Assembly: GCF_000374065.1 (NCBI RefSeq)
Contig: NZ_KB893246.1
Location: 186,001-250,000, forward strand
From: Spirosoma luteum DSM 19990
GTDB taxonomy: Bacteria; Bacteroidota; Bacteroidia; Cytophagales; Spirosomataceae
Direction of reading: 5' to 3'
Length of the DNA: 64,000 bases
Shown here: piece after piece, positions 41,800-50,646 of the stretch
Numbering within the stretch: the stretch's first letter is position 1
Layout: each line of letters starts with the position of its first letter
Made by a program: the position numbers and the translations under genes
The notes under the pieces: generated by a model
What the model saw: the letters and a program-made list of their open reading frames with translations, nothing else
What the model was told of the DNA's origin: nothing
The model's database searches: none

Positions 41800-44456
41800 C
41801 GAACAAGCATTCGCCGGAACACAGCTGACTGATCGGCAGGATGAATGGCCAGGTGGTACAATCCTCCCGGCCAGGCGGCTACTGGTATACCGTACTCGTT
41901 TGTACCGATTGCTACATAAACGGTTTTCTGGTAAACCCGTCGGCCCAGCAGGTCAGTAACCTCAAGCTGCGCCGGACCGGGCTGGGGAGCTACGTATCGA
42001 ACGGTCAGGTGGTCGTGGGCGGGTTGGGGAAAAAGGGTCAATGACGCATCAATAGCTGGCTCACTGGCGGTGATAAGGAGTGCTCCGAACAATTGTGATT
42101 TACTAATAACTGCTTTATCAAACTGAGGAGAACTCCAGCGTAGATGCACCAGGGATTCTCCCTGATTTTCAAGATATTCCAACCGAATCGTGTGGGTTTG
42201 TCCCGCTTTCAGCTCAACATTGGCCAACCATTCGGTTGATTCCTGTATTTCCAGCTTATCAATGACCAGTTTGTCATCTATCCACAGCCTCACTCCGTCA
42301 TCCGATTCGGCCGCGAAGGTGAATGTGTCCGAAAAAGGAACCTGAAACTTGCCCGACCAACGGGCCACAAAGTTATCAGCGGACAGTTTAGGGTCAGGAG
42401 AGCCGTAACTCCAGTAATAATCAATTGTTGAGTCAATCCGGACTACTGTTGGTGGATCGACGAAGTCATTCCTGTCAGTATAATACTCTGCCATCAGCCC
42501 ATTTCCTCCCGGTGAGGGCAAAGCGGTATAGTTCATGGTCAGTGGCGTACTAACAGCCGGTATTTCGTAGGTAAATATGGTAGAGGTTTGTCCGTTGCTC
42601 CAGCCCGAGAACTTATGAAAACCGGTTGAGGCTGCCAGATAAGGCTTTGTGCTAACTGTGCGCAGCATACCAACCACTGCAGGAAAGGTAAGGCTTGTCT
42701 GTTGTAACTGTCCGTCGATCGTTACCAGCGCTCCGGCCGGTTGACTAGTGATAGTGACAATACTAACCTGAGGTTTTACGTCTACCCAGGACTCTGCCGT
42801 TAGCCCCGACACATCCGTTGCCCGGAGGTGAACCCGATACCAAACATCGGTAGAGGTCTCGCCCACGCGGGCTACTTTATACGTCCCGGAGGTGGGACCG
42901 GTAATGGGGTCCAGTGCCGGATGAACATGGTCTTCGTGGTGAAAATCAATCCACCAGGTTAATTTAGCACTGGCCAGGGGCTGTTGACTAGCATTGAGGG
43001 CTTCCCCGGCGTAGGTGATTGTGCCACCACCCTGATACGTTCTATTCGTAAGTGGCTGTAAAATACGCGCTACCGGCCGCTGCCCCTGCACCACCCGGAG
43101 CATCATGGTGCTGGCCGTATCAGAACCAATTGCGTTCGTTACAGTACAAGTAAATAAAGCCCCGTTGTCGGCCAGGGATGGATTAGTGATAGCATACTGA
43201 CTTTGAGATGCTCCGCTTATCAGGTTCCCATTCCGATACCAGCGGTACGTCAGTGGTTTCTGGCCTACGGCATCTATTGACAAAGTAGCCGCTTCACCAA
43301 CAGCCACAAAAGCCCCAGTCGACTGGGTGGTTATATAGGGTATGCCAGAATCAAAATAGGATACTTTGTAAACAGACCCATTGCCGGTTGCGGTGTTATC
43401 GGCCTGTGAGCCGCCACCCATTCCACCTCTAGCTATGTAATACAGGTATCCATCGGGGCTGGTAGCCAATGCTACAGGACGGTCAATATTAGTTACGAAG
43501 TTACCAAGCACCTGGCCAGTTACCGGGTCAATAGTATGAATTATTCCTCCGCAATAGTCAGCAAAAAACGCCTTTTTTCGGTATTCGGCGGGGAAACGAA
43601 CGGTGGTAGGGTTGTAAAATGTGAGTCCGGTTATAGCGCAATCCAGGTCATGCTTGTAGGAGTAAATAGGATCGACATAGTTACCGGGGACTTCCTGATT
43701 GGTTCGCAACCCCTCAACCAGCGGCCAGCCATAATGCCCGCCAGCTTTAACATCGTCCACCTCTTCAAACAAATCCCCCCCCACCTCGCCAACAAGTATT
43801 TGCCCCGATAGGGGGTCAATATCCATTGAAAATGGATTCCGGAAGCCAATGGCATAAACGGCCTTGTAAAAGCCAGTGGCGATCCCAGCAAACGGATTAT
43901 CTGCTGGAATGCTGCCATCATCATTTATCCGTAGTATCTTCCCTAAGAAACTGTCAAGTCGATCAGCCATTGGCGCATTGGACCCGTCACCGAGTCCAAC
44001 GTATAATTTTTGATCCCGCCCAAACCGCAGCGAACCTCCGTTATGAATGGAGCCTAGTAACTTGTCAAATTCAAACAGAATTTTCTCACTTTTAGGGTCC
44101 GCTATGCCCCCCGTTACCTGGAATCGGCTCAGTCGGTTGTGGTCAGCTCCTTTTACCGTGTAGTAAACGTAGAAATAAGGTGTCCGCGGAAAATCGGGGT
44201 GAAAACAAAGGCCCGACAGCCCCCGCTCATTGTAGGTATCTACATTGGCTATCGTCATAAATGGTTCAGAGGCTACTCTATCATTAACGATTTCGATAAT
44301 TGCCCCCCCTTTATCCGCCACAAATAACTGCCCATTTGGCGCAAATGTCAGTCTGGTTGGGTTCAGATTTCGGGCTATCTGCCGTTGTACAAAGCCGTTT
44401 GGAACCTGGGCGAGGGCGGGTGTTAAACAAATAAAGAAAAGTAGAAGTCGAAGCAT
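41796..44456 (-). CDS. Secreted sorbosone dehydrogenase-like protein with Ig, PA14 and T9SS sorting domain
   Basis: 886 residues from the ATG at 44456; this start gives a clean signal peptide (TPALAQV), while a longer frame adds 13 residues. Residues ~15-350 are a six-bladed PQQ-type glucose/sorbosone dehydrogenase propeller (RGLSGLCFHPDF, GSIHNGGSLRFG, YAIGFRNPFSMD, GGHYGWP). Ig-like and bacterial Ig modules follow, then a PA14 domain (~650-790, RWSGKFQVPFSDTFTFAAES, VRLWIDDKLVID). The end carries a type A sorting domain (LTLFPQPAHDHLTVRY, ending FRRMLVR). So it is exported by the type IX system and may bind and oxidise a sugar at the surface. Confidence 0.88.
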   Translation of the reverse strand: MLRLLLFFICLTPALAQVPNGFVQRQIARNLNPTRLTFAPNGQLFVADKGGAIIEIVNDRVASEPFMTIANVDTYNERGLSGLCFHPDFPRTPYFYVYYTVKGADHNRLSRFQVTGGIADPKSEKILFEFDKLLGSIHNGGSLRFGRDQKLYVGLGDGSNAPMADRLDSFLGKILRINDDGSIPADNPFAGIATGFYKAVYAIGFRNPFSMDIDPLSGQILVGEVGGDLFEEVDDVKAGGHYGWPLVEGLRTNQEVPGNYVDPIYSYKHDLDCAITGLTFYNPTTVRFPAEYRKKAFFADYCGGIIHTIDPVTGQVLGNFVTNIDRPVALATSPDGYLYYIARGGMGGGSQADNTATGNGSVYKVSYFDSGIPYITTQSTGAFVAVGEAATLSIDAVGQKPLTYRWYRNGNLISGASQSQYAITNPSLADNGALFTCTVTNAIGSDTASTMMLRVVQGQRPVARILQPLTNRTYQGGGTITYAGEALNASQQPLASAKLTWWIDFHHEDHVHPALDPITGPTSGTYKVARVGETSTDVWYRVHLRATDVSGLTAESWVDVKPQVSIVTITSQPAGALVTIDGQLQQTSLTFPAVVGMLRTVSTKPYLAASTGFHKFSGWSNGQTSTIFTYEIPAVSTPLTMNYTALPSPGGNGLMAEYYTDRNDFVDPPTVVRIDSTIDYYWSYGSPDPKLSADNFVARWSGKFQVPFSDTFTFAAESDDGVRLWIDDKLVIDKLEIQESTEWLANVELKAGQTHTIRLEYLENQGESLVHLRWSSPQFDKAVISKSQLFGALLITASEPAIDASLTLFPQPAHDHLTVRYVAPQPGPAQLEVTDLLGRRVYQKTVYVAIGTNEYGIPVAAWPGGLYHLAIHPADQSAVFRRMLVR

Positions 44457-44507
44457 AAGGTATTGACTGGGTGGGGAATGACCAGTTGTAAACATCCCTC
44501 ACATTAC

Positions 44508-45647
44508 TTAAGCAATTGCCTGAGCAAGGTCCTGAATTAAATCATCAACATCCTCAATACCGACACTGAGCCGGATGAGGGTATCTTTCAGGCCATTTTT
44601 CAGCCTGGCTTCCTTGGGAATGCTGGCGTGAGTCATACTGGCCGGGTGCGTACAAAGTGACTCCACTCCGCCCAGAGATTCACCCAGCGAAAACACGCTG
44701 AAGCTTTCCATTACGCGGATAGCCTCGGGCATTGAGTCCCCTTTTAGTTCGAAAGAGAGCATCCCGCCAAAGTCGCGCATCTGTTTTTTGGCTAACACAT
44801 GTCCGGCATGAGATTCCAGACCGGGGTAATATACCTGACTTATTTTTGGATGTTGTTGCAGATAATGGGCCACTTTCATGGCATTTTCGCAATGACGCTG
44901 CATCCGTACATGCAGGGTTTTGATACCACGTAATACCAGAAAACAATCCTGTGGCCCCGGCACAGCCCCACAGGCGTTTTGAATAAATGCCAGTTGCTCA
45001 GCCGTTTCATCATCGTTCAAAATGATAGCCCCCATAACCGTATCGGAGTGCCCGCCAAGATACTTGGTAACCGAATGCATCACGATATCCGCGCCTAAGT
45101 CGAGCGGGTTTTGCAGGTAGGGAGAAGCAAACGTATTATCAACGACCAGTTTGATACCCCGCTCTTTGGTAATGGCCGAAATGGCGGCAATATCGACCAG
45201 ACGAAGCAGTGGGTTGGTTGGCGTTTCAATCCAGACCATCTTCGTAGTGGCCGTAATGACCGGTTCCAGATTTGCCGGATTAGATAAATCAACAAACCGG
45301 AATATGAGACCAAACTCCTGAAATACGCGCACCATGATACGGTAGGTACCCCCGTATAAATCGTTGCTGGCAATAATTTCGTCGCCGGGTTTGAATAGTT
45401 TCAGAATAGCATCCGTGGCTCCCAGACCGGACGCATAGCAGATACCATGCTTTCCGTTTTCCAGAGCGGCCAAGTTATTTTGCAGCACTGTTCGGGTCGG
45501 GTTCTGGGTCCGGGCATATTCATACCCTTTGTGCTTGCCCGGCGATTCCTGCACATATGTGGAGGTTTGGTAGATGGGGGTCATGATGGCGCCCGTAGTA
45601 GGGTCTGGCTCAATGCCCGCATGGATGGCTTTTGTTGCGAATTTCAT
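44508..45647 (-). CDS. Cystathionine gamma-synthase/lyase family PLP enzyme
   Basis: 379 residues from the ATG at 45647; the longer frame needs a TTG and adds 21 residues unlike the family. It is a trans-sulfuration enzyme: [28 protein letters not shown], the PLP Lys in [28 protein letters not shown] and the C-terminal IRLSVGIED are all standard. Lyase, synthase and O-acyl-homoserine sulfhydrylase cannot be told apart by these motifs. Followed on the same strand by the propeller gene 51 bases away. A TAnnTTTG box touches the ATG. Confidence 0.92.
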   Translation of the reverse strand: MKFATKAIHAGIEPDPTTGAIMTPIYQTSTYVQESPGKHKGYEYARTQNPTRTVLQNNLAALENGKHGICYASGLGATDAILKLFKPGDEIIASNDLYGGTYRIMVRVFQEFGLIFRFVDLSNPANLEPVITATTKMVWIETPTNPLLRLVDIAAISAITKERGIKLVVDNTFASPYLQNPLDLGADIVMHSVTKYLGGHSDTVMGAIILNDDETAEQLAFIQNACGAVPGPQDCFLVLRGIKTLHVRMQRHCENAMKVAHYLQQHPKISQVYYPGLESHAGHVLAKKQMRDFGGMLSFELKGDSMPEAIRVMESFSVFSLGESLGGVESLCTHPASMTHASIPKEARLKNGLKDTLIRLSVGIEDVDDLIQDLAQAIA

Positions 45648-45650
45648 GCT

Positions 45651-45719
45651 CAAAAGTAGTGAAGAATTGTAGCGCATCGGTGCAACGCTACCGCTAGCGT
45701 AAACGCACAATTAATTTTG
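45651..45719. promoter_or_regulatory. Divergent promoter region with palindrome between the PLP enzyme and VTT genes
   Basis: On the minus strand TACTTTTG (45651-45658) would start transcription at or next to the ATG at 45647, suggesting a leaderless message. On the plus strand TAATTTTG (45712-45719) points to the VTT gene. Between them ACGCTA-CCGC-TAGCGT (45685-45700) is a perfect inverted repeat, a candidate operator. No -33 TTG is well placed for either box. Confidence 0.4.
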
Positions 45720-45804
45720 GACTTCTTTTTTCTTATTTGGTCAAACAAATCTTCTATTGTATCACCAATTAAACCACAACGGCCTTTTGGCGGTTTGACT
45801 ATCT

Positions 45805-46476
45805 GTGAAACCAACTCAGTTAAAAGCACTTACCGGGCCGGCCATTGCAGGTATCGTTTTATCAGCAACTCCCATCGTATTTACGTCTTTCCTGACTTAC
45901 TATGCCGTTGTACACGAAGCTGCTATTGCTGGTCTGACAGCCTGGCAGTGGGTGGGTCTCACAATTATTTGTACAATCACCTCAGCGGGGCTTACTCCCC
46001 CAACCATGCTGGCACTCATTTTCGGCTATTTTCTGGGCTGGCAGGCCGTCTTGCCTTTGTTTGTCATCAATTTTGGCGGTATTCTGTTTATAAATCTTGT
46101 GGTCCAATGGCTTGATCATGACCGATTTCTGGCTTTTATCAATAGAAATCCAAAAGCGAAATCCATCCTCGACCGAATTCTTAATAAGGAACTTGAAGTC
46201 ATTTTTTTTGCGAAACTCTCTCCTGTTCTCCCCTTCGGTCTAACCAATTTGTTATTTGCTCTCTCCGGCGCAAAACTCAAAAATATTTTACTGGGTGGCT
46301 TTTTGGGTATGGCACCCAGAACGATATTAGCGATATGGTCGGGCCACGAGGCCCGCGAAATAAAAACTCTTTTAGAAAATCCTAATCAGAATTCCTGGAT
46401 GCAGATTGTGGTGATTGTACTGATCATCTTATCTATAGCAGGGCTTTGGCTCACTATCCAGCGTTCCTTAAAATAG
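45805..46476 (+). CDS. VTT (DedA/TVP38-like) membrane protein
   Basis: 223 residues starting at a GTG. It has five or so hydrophobic segments and the VTT-domain pattern: LTPPTMLALIFGYFLGWQA near 70-90 with a short re-entrant helix, VIFFAKLSPVLPFGLTNLLF at ~135-155 and a final helix at ~200-220. DedA/TVP38 proteins are implicated in membrane lipid flipping and proton-motive force. The function here is inferred from fold. Its 3' end overlaps the convergent hydrolase gene by 23 bases. Confidence 0.85.
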   Translation: MKPTQLKALTGPAIAGIVLSATPIVFTSFLTYYAVVHEAAIAGLTAWQWVGLTIICTITSAGLTPPTMLALIFGYFLGWQAVLPLFVINFGGILFINLVVQWLDHDRFLAFINRNPKAKSILDRILNKELEVIFFAKLSPVLPFGLTNLLFALSGAKLKNILLGGFLGMAPRTILAIWSGHEAREIKTLLENPNQNSWMQIVVIVLIILSIAGLWLTIQRSLK

Positions 46477-47287
46477 GGCCTGCTAAATCAATCAACTGAT
46501 TATGGCGGGCTTCCAGATTAGTCCATTCATACTGGCGTAGTTTTCGTGTGAGGGGTAGTACATAAGGACCGGGAACAATAGGATCGAATACGCCGGTGAA
46601 AAAATGAACGCGTATGGAAATATGATTGATTAGATCGGCAATGGTAACCAGGTTTGGCTGAATTTGCCTGAACTGCGTCCAGCTTCGGTAAGCCAGTATC
46701 CGCTGATTAGGGGTACCAAGTGAGCGTTCGGCAAAACGCATGAGTCTCTGTTTCAATAAACCGAGTTTAACGAGCGTATGCCCTATGTGCAGTAACAAAG
46801 GCAGATGTTGGAGAACAAAACAGAACAGTTTTCGCCCCAACGTGCTGGCAGTAGCCAACCGATACCAGTTGTTTTGAGTGATACCATCGGGTGCCATCAA
46901 AAACAATTGGTCGATTCGTTCGGCAAAAGCTTCCACTGTAGTCAGGGCAAACCGTCCGCCAAGACTAAAACCCATTAATGAAAAACGCGTTATGCCCTGC
47001 GTCCGTAAAAAGGCATCCATCAGGCGATACCAGTCAGGCTTGGCTAACGGTTGGTTGGCATTATATTCACTATGACCGTGGAAAAATAAATCAACGGCAA
47101 AAATGGTGAACTGGTTAGCTAACGAGCGTTCCAGCGGCATGAAAGCCCCACCAGACTGACCGAATCCGTGAAAAGCAATTAACACAGCCGAACCAGTACC
47201 AAGTTTTCGATACGCGAGTACATTACCACCGAACGAAAATTTCTGAACGCGTCCCCTACTCATATCAACATTACTGGACAAAACCAT
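46454..47287 (-). CDS. Alpha/beta hydrolase
   Basis: 277 residues with the alpha/beta hydrolase core: VLIAFHGFGQSGGAF (oxyanion HG), nucleophile Ser in LMGFSLGGRFAL, acid in FTGVFDPIVPG, and His in LEARHNQLID. Substrate unknown; the mid region (~130-205) is a helical cap with many basic residues. The start is either ATG 47287 or ATG 47263. With 47287 the start codon is only 8 bases from the start of the divergent MaoC-like gene, so the two leaders overlap; 47263 would give 32. Confidence 0.82.
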   Translation of the reverse strand: MVLSSNVDMSRGRVQKFSFGGNVLAYRKLGTGSAVLIAFHGFGQSGGAFMPLERSLANQFTIFAVDLFFHGHSEYNANQPLAKPDWYRLMDAFLRTQGITRFSLMGFSLGGRFALTTVEAFAERIDQLFLMAPDGITQNNWYRLATASTLGRKLFCFVLQHLPLLLHIGHTLVKLGLLKQRLMRFAERSLGTPNQRILAYRSWTQFRQIQPNLVTIADLINHISIRVHFFTGVFDPIVPGPYVLPLTRKLRQYEWTNLEARHNQLIDLAGPILRNAG

Positions 47288-47295
47288 GATTACCT

Positions 47296-47751
47296 ATGAT
47301 AACCTTTGCTGACCTCAGTGAATTTACGGCCCATACCGGCCAGTCGCTTGGCGAAACGGATTACATAATCATCACGCAGGAAATGATTGACCTGTTTGCT
47401 CAGGCCACTGGCGATCATCAATGGATTCACACCCATCCCGAACGGGCCAGCAAAGAGTCGCCGTACAAAACACCCATTGCTCACGGCTTCCTGACACTTT
47501 CGCTGGCCCCCAGACTGATGGCCCAACTCTACCGAATCGAATCGGTAAAAATGGGGATTAACTATGGAGCGAACAAAATTAGATTCACGAATGCCGTGCC
47601 GGTAAACAGCAAGCTACGGATGCGGGGCTGGCTACACCATACGGAGTCTCAGAATAATGGTTTACGCGTTATTACTGAGTGTGTTTTTGAGGTCGAGGGG
47701 GCAACCAAACCTGCCTGCATCGCCGAGTTGATTACTTTTTTGCTCGAATAG
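47296..47751 (+). CDS. MaoC-family (R)-specific enoyl-CoA hydratase
   Basis: 151 residues, one hot-dog fold. The hydratase-2 motif is complete: ATGDHQWIHTHPERA, with Asp and His separated by four residues, followed by TPIAHGFLTLSLAP. It adds water to trans-2-enoyl-CoA to give the (R)-3-hydroxyacyl-CoA. It precedes an acyl-CoA dehydrogenase by 87 bases, suggesting a small fatty-acid or branched-acid module, and is divergent from an alpha/beta hydrolase. An 18 bp palindrome follows directly after the stop. Confidence 0.88.
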   Translation: MITFADLSEFTAHTGQSLGETDYIIITQEMIDLFAQATGDHQWIHTHPERASKESPYKTPIAHGFLTLSLAPRLMAQLYRIESVKMGINYGANKIRFTNAVPVNSKLRMRGWLHHTESQNNGLRVITECVFEVEGATKPACIAELITFLLE

Positions 47752-47752
47752 G

Positions 47753-47770
47753 TAGTATGCATGCATACTA
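47753..47770. promoter_or_regulatory. Perfect 18 bp palindrome upstream of the acyl-CoA dehydrogenase gene
   Basis: TAGTATGCATGCATACTA is self-complementary over all 18 bases and starts 2 bases after the MaoC stop, 69 bases before the acyl-CoA dehydrogenase ATG. Such symmetric sites usually bind dimeric repressors. A partial -7 box, TACCTTTA, lies at 47785-47792, next to it. Confidence 0.5.
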
Positions 47771-47838
47771 TTGGGGCAATTCATTACCTTTACTATAGTC
47801 AATACAACTAACTATTTAACTGCCTCAACGCAAGTCAA

Positions 47839-49014
47839 ATGGCAACAGCAACAGCAACAGTAGAGCTACAGGGTTTGAATTTTAACTTATCGGAAGAGCA
47901 CCAGGCGGTGCGGGAGGCCGCCCGCGATTTCGCGCAGAATGAGCTGCTGCCCGGCATCGTGGAGCGCGACAATGAAGCACGTTTCCCGGCCGAACAAGTT
48001 AAGCGTATGGGCGAATTAGGCTTTATGGGCATGATGGTGCCACCGGAATACGGAGGGGGAGGGATGGATACCGTTTCTTACGTGCTGGCTATGGAAGAAA
48101 TCTCAAAAATTGACGCTTCGGCATCGGTCGTGATGTCGGTTAATAATTCACTGGTTTGCTATGGCCTTGAAGCATTCGGGACGGAAGACCAGAAACAGAC
48201 GTACCTAACCCGGCTTGCTACCGGCGAATCAATCGGTGCCTTTTGCCTGTCGGAGCCTGAAGCCGGTTCCGATGCGACCTCGCAGGCCACTACGGCCGAT
48301 GATAAAGGCGATTATTATCTGGTGAACGGCACCAAGAACTGGATTACGAATGGAGGTACATCGGAAATTTGCCTAGTAATTGCCCAAACCGACCGGCAAA
48401 AAGGTCACCGGGGTATCAACTGCCTGATTGTGGAAAAAGGCACTCCCGGTTTTGTGGTTGGCAAGAAAGAAGATAAAATGGGAATTCGGGCTTCTGACAC
48501 GCATTCACTACTATTTACGGATGTGAAAGTCCCTAAAGAAAACCGGATTGGTGACGATGGATTTGGCTTTAAATTCGCCATGTCGACCTTAAATGGCGGC
48601 CGTATAGGTATTGCTGCTCAGGCTCTGGGTATTGCCGCCGGTGCGTACGAACTATCCCTTAAGTACAGCCAGGAAAGAAAAGCATTTGGCAAGCAAATAT
48701 TTGACCATCAGGCCATTCAGTTCAAATTAGCCGAGATGGTTACTAAAATTGAAGCTGCCAGGTTGCTGGTCTACAAAGCCGCCCGGCTGAAGGATGAGCA
48801 TAAGGATTATGTACAGGCAGCGGCTATGGCCAAACTATTTGCCTCCGATGTGGCTATGTGGGCTACTACCGAAGCGGTGCAAATTCATGGCGGGTATGGT
48901 TACGTAAAGGAGTTCCACGTAGAACGGTTAATGCGCGATGCAAAAATCACCCAGATTTATGAGGGTACGTCTGAAATACAAAAATTAGTGATAGCCAGAG
49001 AACTCATTCGATAG
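47839..49014 (+). CDS. Acyl-CoA dehydrogenase
   Basis: 391 residues, full-length FAD enzyme that introduces the 2,3 double bond in acyl-CoA. SMVMSVNNSLVCYGL-like helices, CLSEPEAGSDAT (FAD/substrate), KNWITNGG, RKAFGKQIFDHQAIQ and the end motif QIYEGTSEIQKLVIARELI are present; the Glu of EGTSE is the catalytic base seen in short-chain members. Chain-length preference is not deducible, but the YEGTSEIQ end is typical of butyryl-type. The N terminus has a repetitive ATATAT-type leader. Ends in a strong terminator. Confidence 0.94.
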   Translation: MATATATVELQGLNFNLSEEHQAVREAARDFAQNELLPGIVERDNEARFPAEQVKRMGELGFMGMMVPPEYGGGGMDTVSYVLAMEEISKIDASASVVMSVNNSLVCYGLEAFGTEDQKQTYLTRLATGESIGAFCLSEPEAGSDATSQATTADDKGDYYLVNGTKNWITNGGTSEICLVIAQTDRQKGHRGINCLIVEKGTPGFVVGKKEDKMGIRASDTHSLLFTDVKVPKENRIGDDGFGFKFAMSTLNGGRIGIAAQALGIAAGAYELSLKYSQERKAFGKQIFDHQAIQFKLAEMVTKIEAARLLVYKAARLKDEHKDYVQAAAMAKLFASDVAMWATTEAVQIHGGYGYVKEFHVERLMRDAKITQIYEGTSEIQKLVIARELIR

Positions 49015-49049
49015 CGGTTATCAACCTGAAATAGAATTATTCTACTTAG

Positions 49050-49087
49050 ATAATGCGTGTTCATAGTGAATACGCATTATTTTTTTT
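49050..49087 (+). terminator. Rho-independent terminator of the acyl-CoA dehydrogenase gene
   Basis: ATAATGCGT (49050-49058) pairs with ACGCATTAT (49072-49080); the inner TTCA/TGAA pairs also. It is followed by seven T. It covers the upstream start that a longer AraC frame would need. Confidence 0.9.
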
Positions 49088-49092
49088 ATTCT

Positions 49093-49140
49093 TTGGAAAC
49101 TTTTATTCTTGTATTAGTTTTGTACAAATTATTAGTTTTG
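49093..49140 (+). promoter_or_regulatory. Tandem Bacteroidota promoters for the AraC-type gene
   Basis: Two perfect TAGTTTTG boxes at 49115-49122 and 49133-49140, repeated with 18-base period (TATTAGTTTTGT[A/G]CAA). The first has TTG at 49093-49095, 19 bases before; the second has TTG at 49109-49111, 21 bases before. They predict starts near 49129 and 49147, before the ATG at 49188. Confidence 0.68.
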
Positions 49141-49187
49141 TGCAACTTTACGCACAATTCGAAACCGCGCACGCACTCCTTTCAGCT

Positions 49188-50114
49188 ATGGAAGACTACA
49201 ATAAAATAATTGAATCCCTAGGTGTGAAGTTTATCAAAGCCCGTAATATCCGGATTTTGCAACCAATCACGATCAAAAATTTCTACGATGTTGAGAACAC
49301 GCTGCTGATTCTGTATAATGGCGAAGTCTCCATCGGCGACGAAAAAATAAAAGTGGATGTAGGCGATATGCTTTTCATTCCGGGTGGAAAACATGTAACG
49401 GTTACCTACGGTGACCCGTCGAAACCGAAGGTGGTTTCGAACGAGGAATTCATGACCCATCGTGAGTCCTATTGGGAGGGAAATCACGATCCTAAACTGA
49501 TTAGCCAATTGCCTAATTCGTTTGGCTACGTATCTTTTGAGGCCAAAGTATTTGACTCCGTCAATTTCTTCAATTCACTCGATGTCCCGCCCTTTATCAT
49601 CAAACGGGAGGAGCATCTGGCCACTACCATTGATCAGATACTGGCAGAAGATATGACCGATCTGGCCGGGAAAGGGCGGATTATTAAGATTAAGACGGAA
49701 GAAATAGTCATTGAAGTTGTCCGCTATATTCTTAAAAATCATCTGTTTGTCGAGCAACTGGTAACCAACAGCACCTACTTTAAAGACCCCCGCCTGATTG
49801 ATATTTTCGCTTACATCAAGGAAAATATCGGTGGCGACCTTTCTAACAAGGTGCTGGCAAACGTGGCAAACGTTTCAGAAGACTATGTAGGACAGTACTT
49901 CAAAATGCTGACGGGTATTAATCCTCAGGATTACATCGAGTACCAGCGCATGGAAGCGGCTGTGGGTCTATTGCGTACGAGCAAGAAAAGCATTCGGGCC
50001 ATCGGTTCCGAAGTTGGCTATAAAGACACGGCCTACTTCTGCCGCCGGTTCAAGATGATGTTCGGTATACCGGCCGGGAAAATGCGCCGTCGGGAATCAT
50101 TAATGAATGTATAG
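49188..50114 (+). CDS. AraC-family transcriptional regulator
   Basis: 308 residues from ATG 49188. A longer frame to 49053 starts in a terminator and runs through two promoters, so it is rejected. The N-terminal ~130 residues look like a cupin sensor (LILYNGEVSIGDEKIKV, VGDMLFIPGGKHVTV). The C-terminal third has the two helix-turn-helix motifs, NKVLANVANVSEDYVGQYFKML and SIRAIGSEVGYKDTAYFCRRF, ending MMFGIPAGKMRR. This cupin-AraC type often senses small ligands or redox state. No clear target nearby; it stands alone between two terminators. Confidence 0.88.
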   Translation: MEDYNKIIESLGVKFIKARNIRILQPITIKNFYDVENTLLILYNGEVSIGDEKIKVDVGDMLFIPGGKHVTVTYGDPSKPKVVSNEEFMTHRESYWEGNHDPKLISQLPNSFGYVSFEAKVFDSVNFFNSLDVPPFIIKREEHLATTIDQILAEDMTDLAGKGRIIKIKTEEIVIEVVRYILKNHLFVEQLVTNSTYFKDPRLIDIFAYIKENIGGDLSNKVLANVANVSEDYVGQYFKMLTGINPQDYIEYQRMEAAVGLLRTSKKSIRAIGSEVGYKDTAYFCRRFKMMFGIPAGKMRRRESLMNV

Positions 50115-50143
50115 AGAGAAGTTGTAAGTTAGAGAGTCGAACA

Positions 50144-50200
50144 AGCCGAAAGGGGCTGACGCACGAAAATTACTTTCACGTGCGTCAGCCCCTTTCGGCT
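50144..50200. terminator. Bidirectional terminator, 22 bp perfect stem
   Basis: AGCCGAAAGGGGCTGACGCACG (50144-50165) pairs perfectly with 50179-50200, loop of 13 bases. It is followed by TTATTTTTAC to the right. It separates the convergent AraC gene and TonB-like gene. Confidence 0.85.
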
Positions 50201-50205
50201 TATTT

Positions 50206-50643
50206 TTACTGCATATTTACTTCAACGGGTAGTGTATAGAATACGGGCACCGGTTTTCCAGCTACTCTACCCGGGGTCCAGCGGGGCATTTTCTCGACTG
50301 CCACGATAATATTGGCCATGAAGGTGTTCATACCTTTACGCATCTTCCCTTCAGTTGGCTGGGCTACTATTCGAGGGTCATGCACGAACCCAAGCTCGTC
50401 GATAATGAATTTAGCGGCTATCGGGCCTGCATTGTAATTTTTCCGGACCAGCGCCCCGGGAACGCGGATATTTTCAGCCAAATAACGACTCAAAGCAATG
50501 GTACCACCCGGGAACTCAGGCTCCTGTTCAACAATGGTATACACCTTTCCCTTTGTTATCTGGGCAACCAGTTTAGTATTACAGCCAGACCACAAGAACA
50601 AACCTGTGCACAGAAACAGGCAGGATAGCAAAGAGCGTTTCAT
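50206..50643 (-). CDS. Lipoprotein with TonB C-terminal-like domain
   Basis: 145 residues. An N-terminal signal with lipobox LWSGC (Cys near residue 21) suggests a lipoprotein. The rest reads EQEPEFPGGTIALSRYLAENIRVPG, then GPIAAKFIIDELGFVHDPRI and the end GKPVPVFYTLPVEVN, the pattern of the TonB C-terminal domain found in the energy-transducer-like proteins of Bacteroidota. Unlike TonB it lacks a membrane anchor helix and proline-rich linker, so it may be a free regulator or adaptor rather than a transducer. It is 3 bases from GGGP synthase on the same strand. Confidence 0.78.
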   Translation of the reverse strand: MKRSLLSCLFLCTGLFLWSGCNTKLVAQITKGKVYTIVEQEPEFPGGTIALSRYLAENIRVPGALVRKNYNAGPIAAKFIIDELGFVHDPRIVAQPTEGKMRKGMNTFMANIIVAVEKMPRWTPGRVAGKPVPVFYTLPVEVNMQ

Positions 50644-50646
50644 AGG

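Noticed and set aside
49053..49187. Upstream extension of the AraC-type gene
   Set aside because: The longer start lies in a terminator hairpin, and the extension spans two consensus promoters. The start at 49188 is used.
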